Assembly: GCA_003021045.1 (NCBI GenBank)
Contig: PXRN01000005.1
Coordinates: 1 to 64,000, forward strand
Direction: 5' to 3'
From: Halobacteriales archaeon QS_4_69_34
GTDB taxonomy: Archaea; Halobacteriota; Halobacteria; Halobacteriales; Halococcaceae
DNA: 64,000 nt
The notes beneath the pieces are model-generated. The model had not been told where the DNA came from, did no database searches, and saw nothing but the letters and a program-made list of their open reading frames with translations. Position 1 is the first letter of the stretch, and the number at the start of each line of letters is the position of its first letter. Positions 47,166 through 56,094 of the stretch are shown one piece after another. The position numbers and the translations under genes were made by a program.

Positions 47166-48128
47166 TCAGCGGCGATCGAGGAACGCGGCTGCGTCCTCGC
47201 GGCCCGCCGCGACGAGCTCCGCGATAAAGGCGGGATCGCGGTCGAGCTTCGAGGCGTAGGAGAGATCGCGGTCGAGCCGGAGCGTCCGCACCGCGACGTG
47301 TTTGTACTCGCTCTCGGGGAGGTAGCCCGCGTCGAGCCAGTCGTTGACCTGTTCGATCGCTCCGACGTCCTTGTTCAGCGCGAGGTTCCCCGAGAGCTCG
47401 TTGCGGCGGTCCTCGATGTCGGGCAGCGATCGCGGCGCGCCGTCACGTGTCTGGGGGTTGACCTGGACGATCCAGAGCTCGTCGGGCGTCTCGGCGCGCG
47501 GTCCGTCGAGCAGGCCCAGCAGGGGCGGGTTCTCGGAGAGCAGGCCGTCCCAGTAGGCGTGACCGTCGACCTCGACGGCGGGGAAGACGGTCGGCAGCGC
47601 GCCCGAGGCGAGCACTGCATCGATCGTGACCTCCCGATCCTCGAACGTCTCGAAGACGCCGCGTTCGACGTCGACCGCGCCGACGAGCAGGCGCGGGCCT
47701 GATTCGTGGTCGGTCCCATCGAGCGCATCGAGGTCGACCAACCCCTCCAGCGTGCGCCGGATGCGGTCCTGGGCCCGCCGCGACGCCGGCGAGAAGTAGG
47801 GACTCGCGGCCGGGAGCGCCGCGCCGCTCGCTTCGAGCTCCGTGCCCGTCATCGCGAGGCCGTTGAGCAGGGCGTCGGGCGGCGAGCGCGCTGCTATCTC
47901 CGTCCAGAACGAATCGAGGAGCTCGCCGGCGCGCTCGGCGTCGGCGGTCGCCAGGCCGTACCAGCTCAGAAAGGCACAGATCGCCCCGCCGGAGGCCCCG
48001 CTCAGGCCGACGAGCTCGTGGTCGGGAGGCATCGAGCGGGCGAACGCGTCGAGCGCGCCGGCGGTGTAGGCCGTGTGGCTCCCGCCGCCCTGACACGCGA
48101 TGGCGACGTTCGTCCCGTCGGCGTCCAT
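47166..48128 (-). CDS. Patatin-like phospholipase
   Basis: A 320-residue serine hydrolase of the patatin family. The oxyanion motif ACQGGGSHTAYTAGAL is at the N-terminus, the nucleophile Ser46 lies in G-A-S-G-G (GLSGASGGAI), and the dyad aspartate Asp194 is in YWDGLLSENP. It likely hydrolyses lipid esters; no signal peptide is present. A GTTTTAGGG element at about 48151-48160 supports the ATG at 48128. Its C-terminus has charged repeats without other domains. Confidence 0.85.
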   Translation of the reverse strand: MDADGTNVAIACQGGGSHTAYTAGALDAFARSMPPDHELVGLSGASGGAICAFLSWYGLATADAERAGELLDSFWTEIAARSPPDALLNGLAMTGTELEASGAALPAASPYFSPASRRAQDRIRRTLEGLVDLDALDGTDHESGPRLLVGAVDVERGVFETFEDREVTIDAVLASGALPTVFPAVEVDGHAYWDGLLSENPPLLGLLDGPRAETPDELWIVQVNPQTRDGAPRSLPDIEDRRNELSGNLALNKDVGAIEQVNDWLDAGYLPESEYKHVAVRTLRLDRDLSYASKLDRDPAFIAELVAAGREDAAAFLDRR

Positions 48129-48255
48129 GTGACGTCCTCGCCGAGGAGCTCCCTAAAACGCCCGAAGCGTCGTCGGTCGCCGGAGTTCGGCTCGCCCCAC
48201 CGTCCGCTCGCCCGGAGCGGCGCGATTACAGCGTTCGTCCGGCGCGAACGGCCGG

Positions 48256-48966
48256 TCAGTCGAGGGTGAACGAGCCGTCGTCGTCGAGCACGTGCACCTC
48301 GCTCCCCGGCGCGCGCTCACCGACCGCGTCGACGAACTCCTGTGGATCGAGTTCGAGCGGCGGCATCGTATCGTAGTGCATCGGGAACACGTGATCGGCG
48401 TCGAGCCACTCCGCGGCGATGGCGGCCTGCCACGGCCCCATCGTGAACTGATCGCCCACGGGCAGCGCGACGCCGTCGGGCTGGAGGTAGGGCGCGATGA
48501 CGTCGCGCATCTCGCTCATCAGTCCCGTGTCGCCCGCGTGGTAGAAGGCCGTACCCGTGCCGCCGGGGCCGGGTCGCTCGTCGCTCACGAGGTAGCCGGC
48601 GGGCATCCCGAGCTCGTGCTCGTAGCCCATGTCGATTCCGCTGGTGTGGTCGGCCCGGTGCATCGTCACGTAAGCGTCGCCACACTCGACGGTGCCCCCG
48701 ATGTTCATCCCCATGGTGTCGGATACGCCCGTCTCGCTCTCGACGTAGGCGGCCACCTCCACCGACGCCACCACCGTCGCGCCGGTGAACTCGCCCGCGT
48801 GGGCGATGTGGTCGGCGTGACCGTGCGTGAGCAGAACGTAATCGGGCTCCTCGACCTCCGCGGGATCCATCGCAGTGTGCGGGTTGTCGAAGAAGGGGTC
48901 GATCAGCAGACTCGTCCCGCCGACCTCGACGTACCACGTTGAGTGGCCGTGCCAGGTGAGTTCCAT
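48256..48966 (-). CDS. UPF0173-type metallo-beta-lactamase-fold hydrolase
   Basis: A 236-residue metal-dependent hydrolase. The metal motif [10 protein letters not shown] occupies residues 47-56, other ligands are in [11 protein letters not shown] and the end motif HYDT. The N-terminus [20 protein letters not shown] matches UPF0173 (YtkL-like) proteins. The substrate is unknown. The first ATG in frame adjacent to this conserved N-terminus is used. A copy of the intergenic repeat lies upstream. Confidence 0.9.
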   Translation of the reverse strand: MELTWHGHSTWYVEVGGTSLLIDPFFDNPHTAMDPAEVEEPDYVLLTHGHADHIAHAGEFTGATVVASVEVAAYVESETGVSDTMGMNIGGTVECGDAYVTMHRADHTSGIDMGYEHELGMPAGYLVSDERPGPGGTGTAFYHAGDTGLMSEMRDVIAPYLQPDGVALPVGDQFTMGPWQAAIAAEWLDADHVFPMHYDTMPPLELDPQEFVDAVGERAPGSEVHVLDDDGSFTLD

Positions 48967-49104
48967 TGCGCCGGAGCGTAGACGGGTCGAGCACTTAGTC
49001 TTGTAGGCGCGGGCAGCCGGCGTCCGTAGCGCCGCGACGGCCGTACGAGGACGGTCGGAACGGGCCGAGTGGCGGAGCGGGTCGAACGGTCGGGCTGTGC
49101 AGTC

Positions 49105-49325
49105 GATGCGATGCGGTCGGCGCATGCCACACCGCTCCATCGACGCACGTTCGCACGAGTAGCGTACAGGGTACGAGCGAAGTGAGCCATCGATGCGAGC
49201 GGAGCAGAACGATCCGCGAGCGACGCGAGGGCTACGGTGTGGACGCGGTGCGGACGGTCGCGGAGTGGCTGGGGAGGGGGTGCGGTGCGGCCTCTCGTGT
49301 GATCGGCGTTCGCGGTCCGCATTTC
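49105..49325 (-). repeat. Modular GC-rich intergenic repeat, copy E (reverse)
   Basis: On the minus strand it has GGACCGCGAACGCCG, ACACGAGAGGCCGC, CTCCCCAGCC, GCGACCGTCCGCACCGC, TAGCCCTCGCG and TGGAGCGGTGTGGCATGCGC. These are variants of the ordered modules in copies A-D. It fills much of the 514-base gap between the UPF0173 and FAH genes. Confidence 0.55.
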
Positions 49326-49480
49326 ACTCGGCCGATCTGGCCGCCTTCGAGGCGCACGTCGACCCGGGGAGGGGGTACGCGGGTGGTCGTGACGGACGGT
49401 GCCGTGTCCACGCACCCTGCCATCCGCAGTCGCGGTTCGCTCCGTGGGGGGCTTATGGGTACAGCCGCCCACGGACGGCC

Positions 49481-50257
49481 ATGCGACGCGTCAGGTTCCG
49501 AGACTCCGAGGGGACGATCCGCAGCGGCGAACTAATCGAGGAGGCGAACGAGGGGGCCACACGGGCGAAGGCCGGGCTCACGGGCCGCGTCGTCGTTTCC
49601 GACGACACCTTCCCGGTCGCGGAGATCGACGTGCTCGCGCCCTCCGAACCCTCGAAGATCGTCTGCGTGGGCCTGAACTACGCCGACCACGCCGAAGAGC
49701 AGGGCAAGGAGCTTCCCGACCGGCCGCTGCTCTTTCTGAAGGGACCGAACGCGGTGGCGAGTCACGGCGAGGAGGTCGAACTGCTGGCGGGCGTCGAGCG
49801 GATCGACCACGAGGCCGAGCTCGGCGTGGTGATGGGCGAGCGCGCGACGGGCCTCGGTGCCGAGACGGCGATGGACGCCGTGGCGGGCTTTACCTGCGTG
49901 AACGACCTCTCCAACCGCGACGATCAGCGAGTCGAACAGAACTGGGTGCGCGGGAAGGCCTTCGACGGTGCCGCGCCGATGGGACCCGTGCTGGCGACGC
50001 CCGAGGAGGTCCCCGCGGACGCTGCGGTCCGGCTGCGGCTCAACGGCGAGACAAGACAGGAATCGACGCGCGATCGGTTCGTCTTCTCCGTCCCCGAGCT
50101 GATCGAGGAGATCACCGCCTACGTGACTCTCGAAGCGGGCGACGTGATCGCGACGGGGACTCCGGCGGGCGTCGGTCCCCTGCACGACGGCGATCGCGTC
50201 GAGGTCGAGGTCGAGGGCGTCGGGACGCTCTCGAACACCGTCTCGACACCCGAGTGA
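49481..50257 (+). CDS. Fumarylacetoacetate hydrolase family protein
   Basis: A 258-residue FAH-fold enzyme. Motifs are KIVCVGLNYADHAEEQGKEL near residues 60-79, the metal-ligand glutamates in DHEAELGVVMG, and DVIATGTPAGVGPLHDGD near the C-terminus. The family cleaves C-C bonds or hydrates ring-fission products, such as 2-hydroxyhepta-2,4-diene-1,7-dioate isomerase or oxaloacetate decarboxylase. The exact substrate is open. CTTATGGG about 27 bases upstream supports the ATG. Confidence 0.9.
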   Translation: MRRVRFRDSEGTIRSGELIEEANEGATRAKAGLTGRVVVSDDTFPVAEIDVLAPSEPSKIVCVGLNYADHAEEQGKELPDRPLLFLKGPNAVASHGEEVELLAGVERIDHEAELGVVMGERATGLGAETAMDAVAGFTCVNDLSNRDDQRVEQNWVRGKAFDGAAPMGPVLATPEEVPADAAVRLRLNGETRQESTRDRFVFSVPELIEEITAYVTLEAGDVIATGTPAGVGPLHDGDRVEVEVEGVGTLSNTVSTPE

Positions 50258-50479
50258 CCGATCCCGTACCGATCGTGCGCTCGTCCCTCTCCTCCCGGCC
50301 GTCGACTCGTCGACGCGCATCCGCGAGCACCGACCACCACGCGTTCGGTGGGGTAGTTGACTGCCGGGACCCTCGTCCAGTCGGAAAGAGGGAAGCGAGG
50401 AGGATCGGAAAGAGGACCGACGATGGCGGCGACCGGCGGTACGTTCATACTGCCGGAGGTCATAGCGGGAGCCGACCGA

Positions 50480-50947
50480 ATGAGGCGCGAGTACTTCGAG
50501 TTGGCGGTCAGCAACACCGACCGGGCGGAGACGGACGGCCAGGCGCAGACGCCGACCCTCGGCGTCGTCTTCGAGGGGCCCCGGGACGTGCTCGACGAGC
50601 GCCTCGACGGGACCGACGACTCGGCCGCCACCCCCGAGACGGACGTCGCCTACCGCTTTCACACCGACGCCGACGAACCGGAGGCGACCGGCGTCCTCGG
50701 CGTCACCGACCGCATCACCGGCGATTTCCTGCTGGAGTGTGACGCCGACGCGGCCACGATCTTCGACTTTCTCCGGGCGGCCCGCGAGCACAGCGAGCGA
50801 AGCGAGGGCGAGGGTCACTATCGGGTCGAGGTCCGCGCCGACGACGAGGCGCTGCTCGCCGCCGAGAAGTCGACGTTTCTGGTCTACGACCACGAGGGGA
50901 GTCTCCTGCGCGGGCGAAGCCTCATCCCCGGCGGCGTGGAACTGTAG
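50480..50947 (+). CDS. DUF5793 family protein
   Basis: A 155-residue acidic protein that begins MRREYFELAVSNTDRAETDG, the opening I associate with haloarchaeal DUF5793 proteins. Other recognisable parts are TLGVVFEGPRDVLDERL and AYRFHTDADEPEATGVLG, ending RSLIPGGVEL. The function is unknown. I preferred the inner ATG to earlier in-frame ones because the family starts here and a TATA-like TTCATACTG lies about 27 bases upstream. Confidence 0.7.
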   Translation: MRREYFELAVSNTDRAETDGQAQTPTLGVVFEGPRDVLDERLDGTDDSAATPETDVAYRFHTDADEPEATGVLGVTDRITGDFLLECDADAATIFDFLRAAREHSERSEGEGHYRVEVRADDEALLAAEKSTFLVYDHEGSLLRGRSLIPGGVEL

Positions 50948-51055
50948 GTCGCAGTCGGCCCCGCCCGGGCGACGAGGGCTCTCCTGCGATGTCTCCTCCC
51001 GAGACGATCGCCGCGAACCGACAGGGCATAAGTCACTGCCGCCGGAGGCGTCGGT

Positions 51056-52558
51056 ATGGGGCTGTTCGGCACGGCCGGCATCCGGGGCGGCGTCCGCGAG
51101 CGGGTGACGCCAGCGCTGGCGCTTGCGGTCGGCCGGGCCGCCGGCGACGCCGCCGAGCGCGACGCCGACGATGGGGGGTCGAACGGGAACGACGGATCGA
51201 ACGGTGAGAGGACGTCGGACGCGACGAGCAACGAATTCGTCCTCGCGCGCGACGGCCGAGAGACGAGTGCCGGGCTCGCTGCCGCCGTCGAGGCCGGGCT
51301 CCTGAGTGCCGGAACGGATGTCCGCCGGGCCGGCCAGCTGCCGACGCCCGCGCTCGCGTTCGCCTCGCGGGGCCGCCGGGGCGTGATGGTCACCGCGAGT
51401 CACAACCCGCCCGCGGACAACGGCCTCAAGCTCTTCGTCGACGGCGAGGAGTACGATCGCGACGCCGAGCGGCGAATCGAGGAGCGCGTCGCCGCCGACC
51501 CCGCACCGGTCGCGTGGGATCGATGGGGCACCATCGAGCACGTCGCTGCGCTTCCGGCCTACCGCGAGGCAGCCGTCGCGTGCGCTCGCAGGCACGGCGC
51601 GGCCCTCGATGGGCTCCCGATCGCCGTCGACTGCGCCAATGGGACCGCGAGCCGCGCCACACCACAGGTGCTCCGGGCGCTCGGGGCCGAGGTGGTCGCG
51701 CTGAACGCGAGCGTCGACGGCCACTTCTCCGGCCGTCCCAGCAAGCCGACGCCCGAGACGCTCGGCGATCTCCGAGCCTTTCTCGCCGACGAGGCGGGTC
51801 CCGACGGGGAGCGTGGGAACCCGGAGGATCCGGGCGGGATCGATGCGGGACCGCAGGACGCGACCGACGAGGGGTTCGCGCTCGGGATCGCCCACGACGG
51901 TGACGGCGATCGTGTGGTCTTTCTCGACGGTGGGGGCGAGATCGTCCACGAGGACACCGTTCTGGCCATCCTCGCCGAGCACTACACGCGCGCGAGCGAC
52001 GCCGCGGATCCGGTCGTAGTGACGACGCCGAACGCCTCCTCGCGGGTCGACGAGCGCGTCGCGGCCGCGGGCGGGCGGACCGAGCGCATCGGGCTGGGAG
52101 CGCTCCACGAGGGGATCGCTGCTGTCCGGGAGTCGGGTTCGGCAGGGACCGAGGTCGCCTTCGCGGCCGAGCCCTGGAAGCACGTCCATCCCGCGTTCGG
52201 CCCGTGGATCGACGGCGTGGCGAGCGCGGCGGTGCTCGCCCGGCTCGCAGCGAAATCGGGCCTCGACGCGCTCCGCGCGCCCGTGACCGAGCTACCCTAC
52301 CGGAAGGCGAGTCTGGCCTGTCCGGACGAGCGAAAGGAGAGTGCAATGGCGGAGCTGGCGCGGACGCTGCCCGAGCGGTTCCCCGAGGCCGCCGTCGAGA
52401 CCGAGCACGGCCTCCGGCTCGACTTCGAAGAGGGGTGGGTGCTCGTCCGCCCGAGCGGCACCGAGCCGAAGATCAGGATCTACGCCGAGAGCGAGACCGT
52501 CGACGCGCTGCTCGAACGGGTGGTCGAAGCGGTCGAAACCGCCACGGACGGTGGCTAA
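51056..52558 (+). CDS. glmM: Phosphohexomutase (GlmM/phosphomannomutase family)
   Basis: A 500-residue alpha-D-phosphohexomutase. The four conserved regions are GLFGTAGIRGG (substrate loop), the phosphoserine Ser115 in TASHNPPADNG, the metal loop AHDGDGDRVVFLD near 280-292, and the phosphate-binding VRPSGTEPKIRIY. It interconverts hexose-6- and hexose-1-phosphates for nucleotide sugars. Whether it prefers glucosamine, mannose or glucose cannot be decided from sequence. A low-complexity insert lies at about 36-58. GCATAAGTC about 27 bases upstream supports the ATG. Confidence 0.85.
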   Translation: MGLFGTAGIRGGVRERVTPALALAVGRAAGDAAERDADDGGSNGNDGSNGERTSDATSNEFVLARDGRETSAGLAAAVEAGLLSAGTDVRRAGQLPTPALAFASRGRRGVMVTASHNPPADNGLKLFVDGEEYDRDAERRIEERVAADPAPVAWDRWGTIEHVAALPAYREAAVACARRHGAALDGLPIAVDCANGTASRATPQVLRALGAEVVALNASVDGHFSGRPSKPTPETLGDLRAFLADEAGPDGERGNPEDPGGIDAGPQDATDEGFALGIAHDGDGDRVVFLDGGGEIVHEDTVLAILAEHYTRASDAADPVVVTTPNASSRVDERVAAAGGRTERIGLGALHEGIAAVRESGSAGTEVAFAAEPWKHVHPAFGPWIDGVASAAVLARLAAKSGLDALRAPVTELPYRKASLACPDERKESAMAELARTLPERFPEAAVETEHGLRLDFEEGWVLVRPSGTEPKIRIYAESETVDALLERVVEAVETATDGG

Positions 52559-52585
52559 CAATCCCTCGCCGCTCACGTCCGTTTC

Positions 52586-52765
52586 CACTCCACCGCTGCG
52601 CCGCCACCGCTCCACCGCCGTACTGCCGACCGCTCGGCAGCCGCCACACGCCTCCCCAGCCGATTCGCTCGCTCGGGCCCCGACTGCCGGCCCTCGCTCA
52701 CTCGTCCCTCGTGCGAGCGGGCGCTTCCACCGCAGCGCCCGCCGCGCCGGCCGCCTCGGTTGGTT
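52586..52765 (+). repeat. Modular GC-rich intergenic repeat, copy C
   Basis: Shows CCGCCACCGC, CACACGCCTCCCCAGCC, ATTCGCTCGCTCGGGCC, GGCCCTCGCTC, TCGTCCCTCG and GCGCCGGCC. It is shorter at the left than A and B, lacking the CACGAGAGACCGC module. It lies between glmM and the SDR leader. Confidence 0.65.
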
Positions 52766-52895
52766 CGGTCAGGGGGAAGGGGGAGGGGAGGGGGGACGAG
52801 CGGTCGGCGGGTCGTCACAACCCTTCGCGCGCCCGTCCTGCCGCTGCCCCCTCGCGCCCGCCCACCTTTATTAGCGGTCCCGGTGTAGCCGACCC

Positions 52896-52943
52896 GTGGA
52901 GTCACCAACGACAGCCATCGACGCGATCGGAGGGACAGCGTGA
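52896..52943 (+). CDS. Possible 15-codon leader ORF of the SDR-LLM operon
   Basis: A TATA-like CTTTATTAG is centred about 27 bases before the GTG at 52896, so a leaderless mRNA should begin here. That GTG opens the peptide VESPTTAIDAIGGTA, whose TGA overlaps the SDR start as GTGA. The peptide is out of frame with the SDR. Ribosomes may reach the SDR by coupling from this leader. It may instead be a chance short ORF. Confidence 0.4.
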   Translation: MESPTTAIDAIGGTA

Positions 52944-53716
52944 CGACCGAGCAGTTCGGTGTCGGCGGGCGGACGGCGATCGTCACCGGGGCCTCACAGG
53001 GCATCGGGGAGACCATCGCCCAGCGCTTCGCCGACGACGGCGCGGACGTCGTAGTCTGCTCGCGCGAACAGGAGAAAGTCGACGCCGTTGCCGAGGGGAT
53101 CAACGACGGTGGCGACGGTCGTGCCCACGCGGTCGAGTGCGACGTCACCGACCGGGAGGCCGTCGAGGCGCTCGTCGAGGCCACCGTCGAGGAGTTCGGC
53201 GGGGTCGACTGCCTCGTCAACAACGCGGGTGCGAGCTTCATGGCTGGCTTTGCGGACATCTCCGAGAACGGCTGGAAGACGATCGTCGACATCAACCTCC
53301 ACGGCACCTACCACTGCTCGCAGGTCGCCGGCGAGGTGATGCGCGAGAACGGTGGCGGAACGATCGTCAACTTCGCCAGCGTCGCGGGCACGCGGGGCTC
53401 GCCGTACATGAGCCACTACGGCGCGGCGAAAGCAGGCGTCGTGAACCTCACGGCGACGCTCGCCAACGAGTGGGCCGGCGACGACGTGCGGGTGAACTGC
53501 ATCGCGCCCGGGTTCGTCGCCACGCCGGGCGTCGAGAGCCAGATGGGCGTCTCGGCCGGCGAGCTCAGCCGGGAGGACGTCGAGCGCCGGATCGGCCTGA
53601 GCGAGGAGATCGCCGACATCGCACAGTTCCTCGCCAGCCCGGCCTCCTCCTACATCGTCGGCGAGACGATCACGGCCGCGGGCGTCCCAGAGCTCATGGA
53701 ATCGCCCGACGTATGA
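52940..53716 (+). CDS. Short-chain dehydrogenase/reductase
   Basis: A 258-residue classical SDR with GTG start. The cofactor motif TGASQGIGE is near residue 16, NNAG near 95, the catalytic Ser in NFASVAG and Tyr-x-x-x-Lys in YMSHYGAAKAG. NAD(P)-dependent reduction or oxidation of a carbonyl/alcohol is likely; the substrate is unknown. Its stop overlaps the ATG of the LLM gene (ATGA), so the two probably act in one pathway. The start overlaps the tiny leader ORF. Confidence 0.9.
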   Translation: MTTEQFGVGGRTAIVTGASQGIGETIAQRFADDGADVVVCSREQEKVDAVAEGINDGGDGRAHAVECDVTDREAVEALVEATVEEFGGVDCLVNNAGASFMAGFADISENGWKTIVDINLHGTYHCSQVAGEVMRENGGGTIVNFASVAGTRGSPYMSHYGAAKAGVVNLTATLANEWAGDDVRVNCIAPGFVATPGVESQMGVSAGELSREDVERRIGLSEEIADIAQFLASPASSYIVGETITAAGVPELMESPDV

Positions 53717-54795
53717 GCACCGGCGGGGCAGCCGACGACGCAGCGACCGACGGAGCCGGGAGCGGCGACGGAAGTGCCGCGACCGACGGGGCCGGCGGAG
53801 CCGCCGTCGATGTCTCGTTGCCGGCTGCGGCCCAGCCGAGCGTCGATGCGCTGGTCGAGCAGGCCCAGCTCGCCGAGGAGCTGGGCTACGAGCGGGCGTG
53901 GCTGCCCGAGTCGTGGGGTCGCAACGCCGCGGTCGTCCTCGCGGCGATCGCCGGCCGAACGGAGGCGATCGGGCTCGGAACCTCGATCACCCCCGTCTAC
54001 TCGCGCTCGCCGGCGCTGATCGGCCAGACCGCCGCGACTCTCCAGGAGGTCTCGGGCGGGCGCTTTCGGCTGGGACTCGGCCCCAGCGGGCCACTCGTCA
54101 TCGAGAACTGGCACGGCGTGGACTTCGAGCGCCCGCTGCGCCACACCCGGGAGACCGTCGAGATCGTTCGAGAACTGCTCTCGGGCGCGGACGTGAACTA
54201 CGACGGCGAGCTGTTCGACCTCTCGGGCTTCCGGCTACGGTGTGAACCGCCCGGCGTCCCTCCGGAGATCGACGTCGCGGCGATGGGACCCAAGGCCGTG
54301 GAGCTCGCCGGCCGGTTCGCCGACGGCTGGCACGCCGTGATGTTCACCCGCGAGGGCATCGCCGAGCGCGCGGCCGATCTCCGGCGCGGCGCGGAGCTTG
54401 GCGAGCGCGACCCGGCCGACGTGCGGACGACGTTCGCGGTCGGCTGCTGTGTGCTGGAGGACCGCGAGCGGGCACGGGAGCTGGCCCGCCAGCACCTCGC
54501 CTTCTATCTCGGCGGCATGGGAACGTTCTACCGCGATTCGCTGGCCGCACAGGGCCACGGCGGGGTCGCAAGCGAGGTCTACGAGGCGTGGCAGGCCGGC
54601 GAGCGCGAGGCCGCGATGGCGGCGATCCCCGATGACCTGCTCGACGCGATGGCCGTCGCCGGCACGCCCACGGAGGCGCGCGAGCGGCTCGCAACGTTCG
54701 GGGCGACCGAGGGCGTCGACGCCGTCGCGGTGTCGTTCCCGCGCGGGGCCGAGCTGGCGGAGGTCGAGGCGACGATGGACGCGCTCGCGCCCTGA
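53713..54795 (+). CDS. LLM-class (F420-type) oxidoreductase
   Basis: A 360-residue TIM-barrel protein with a low-complexity N-terminal segment (about 1-30) before the first barrel strand VDVSLPAAAQPSVDALVEQA. Family elements include AWLPESWGRNAAVVLAAIAG, YSRSPALIGQTAATLQEVSG and RFRLGLGPSGPLVIENWHGV. Such enzymes often use coenzyme F420. It is cotranscribed with the SDR, suggesting successive redox steps on one substrate. It is a distinct relative of the LLM gene at 38008-38988. Confidence 0.85.
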   Translation: MSTGGAADDAATDGAGSGDGSAATDGAGGAAVDVSLPAAAQPSVDALVEQAQLAEELGYERAWLPESWGRNAAVVLAAIAGRTEAIGLGTSITPVYSRSPALIGQTAATLQEVSGGRFRLGLGPSGPLVIENWHGVDFERPLRHTRETVEIVRELLSGADVNYDGELFDLSGFRLRCEPPGVPPEIDVAAMGPKAVELAGRFADGWHAVMFTREGIAERAADLRRGAELGERDPADVRTTFAVGCCVLEDRERARELARQHLAFYLGGMGTFYRDSLAAQGHGGVASEVYEAWQAGEREAAMAAIPDDLLDAMAVAGTPTEARERLATFGATEGVDAVAVSFPRGAELAEVEATMDALAP

Positions 54796-54941
54796 GAGGC
54801 GGTACCCGGCGTCGCCCCCGCTACCGGACGACCGTGGATCGGCCGCGGAATCGTGGGCTCGCCCCATCGAACTCAGGCGCGACACGCACGCGAGAGCGTG
54901 ACGTATTTGTTCGCCCGCCGTGAGCCGAGCCATAGAAGACC

Positions 54942-56042
54942 ATGTCGACAGTGTTCCTCACCGGCTTCCCCGGGTTCCTCGGCTCGGCGTTGGTCGAACG
55001 GCTGCTGGATCGCCACGACGCCGACACCACGGTCACCTGCCTGGTCCAGCCGGCCTACCGCTCGCGGGCGGAGGAAAGCCGCGCCGAACTCGACGCCGCG
55101 AACGCCGACACGGACGCGGCGGGCCGCGTCGAACTCGTCGAGGGCGACGTCACCGAACCCGACCTCGGGCTGGAGGCGTACGACGACCTCCAGTCAGGTA
55201 CGATCGAGATCTACCACCTCGCCGCCGTCTACGATCTGGCGATGGACCGCGAGCCCGGCAAGGCGGTCAACATCGAGGGGACGCGCCACGTCCTCGACTT
55301 CGCCGCGGGCGTCGCCGAGCTCGACCGCCTGCACTACGTCAGCAGCGTGGTCGTCGCGGGCGACTACGAGGGCCGCTTCACCGAGGCGATGCTCGAGGAG
55401 GGCCAGCGCTACTTCAACTACTACGAGAGCTCCAAGCACGCCGCGGAAGTGCTCGTCCAGGAGCGGATGGACGCGATCCCGACGACGATCTACCGGCCCG
55501 GCCCCGCCGTCGGCGACAGCGAGACGGGCGAGACCCAGAAGTACGACGGTCCCTACGCGTTCATCGAAGCGCTCGAAGAGCAGGGGAGTACAGCGATCGT
55601 CCCCGCACCCTACGGCGCGTCGAACCACGAGTTCAACGTCGTGCCCCGCGATTACGTCGTCGACGCCATCGCGTACCTCTCGGGGATCGAGACCTCCGAG
55701 GGCGAGGTCTATCACCTCGCGGACCCGGACCCGCCCTCGACCACCGAGCTGATAGAGACGCTCGGGCGGGCGGCCGGCAAGGAGCGGACGCTCGTCGTCC
55801 CCTATCCGAAGGAGCTGATCAAGGGAATCCGCCGGTCGCTCTCGGTCGTGCTCGGCGAGTCCGAGCTCGTCGAGAGCGGCGGGTTGGAGTACCAGACCTG
55901 GCCCGCCTCCTTCGATTGTACGAACGCCGCCGCGGATCTGGCGGGGTCGGGCGTCGAGTGCCCGCGCTTCGAGGCGTACGCCGAGAACCTCGTGGCGTTC
56001 TACCGGGAGAACCCAGACGTCGGGACCGAGGGCCTGAGCTGA
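54942..56042 (+). CDS. NAD-dependent epimerase/extended SDR
   Basis: A 366-residue extended short-chain dehydrogenase. The Rossmann motif FLTGFPGFLGSALVERLL is at residues 5-22, IEIYHLAAVYDLAMDREPGK leads to the substrate domain, the Ser of YVSSVVVAGDYEG and YYESSKHAAEVLVQ give the catalytic Tyr-x-x-x-Lys. RPGPAVGDSETGE follows. It resembles fatty acyl-CoA reductase or 3-beta-HSD-like proteins rather than sugar epimerases. The substrate is open. It follows the LLM gene by 146 bases. Confidence 0.85.
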   Translation: MSTVFLTGFPGFLGSALVERLLDRHDADTTVTCLVQPAYRSRAEESRAELDAANADTDAAGRVELVEGDVTEPDLGLEAYDDLQSGTIEIYHLAAVYDLAMDREPGKAVNIEGTRHVLDFAAGVAELDRLHYVSSVVVAGDYEGRFTEAMLEEGQRYFNYYESSKHAAEVLVQERMDAIPTTIYRPGPAVGDSETGETQKYDGPYAFIEALEEQGSTAIVPAPYGASNHEFNVVPRDYVVDAIAYLSGIETSEGEVYHLADPDPPSTTELIETLGRAAGKERTLVVPYPKELIKGIRRSLSVVLGESELVESGGLEYQTWPASFDCTNAAADLAGSGVECPRFEAYAENLVAFYRENPDVGTEGLS

Positions 56043-56094
56043 ATCGGGTGCTCCGAGGTGTGCCGGTCGCCCTCGGCGGTCGGCCGGCGGGACG

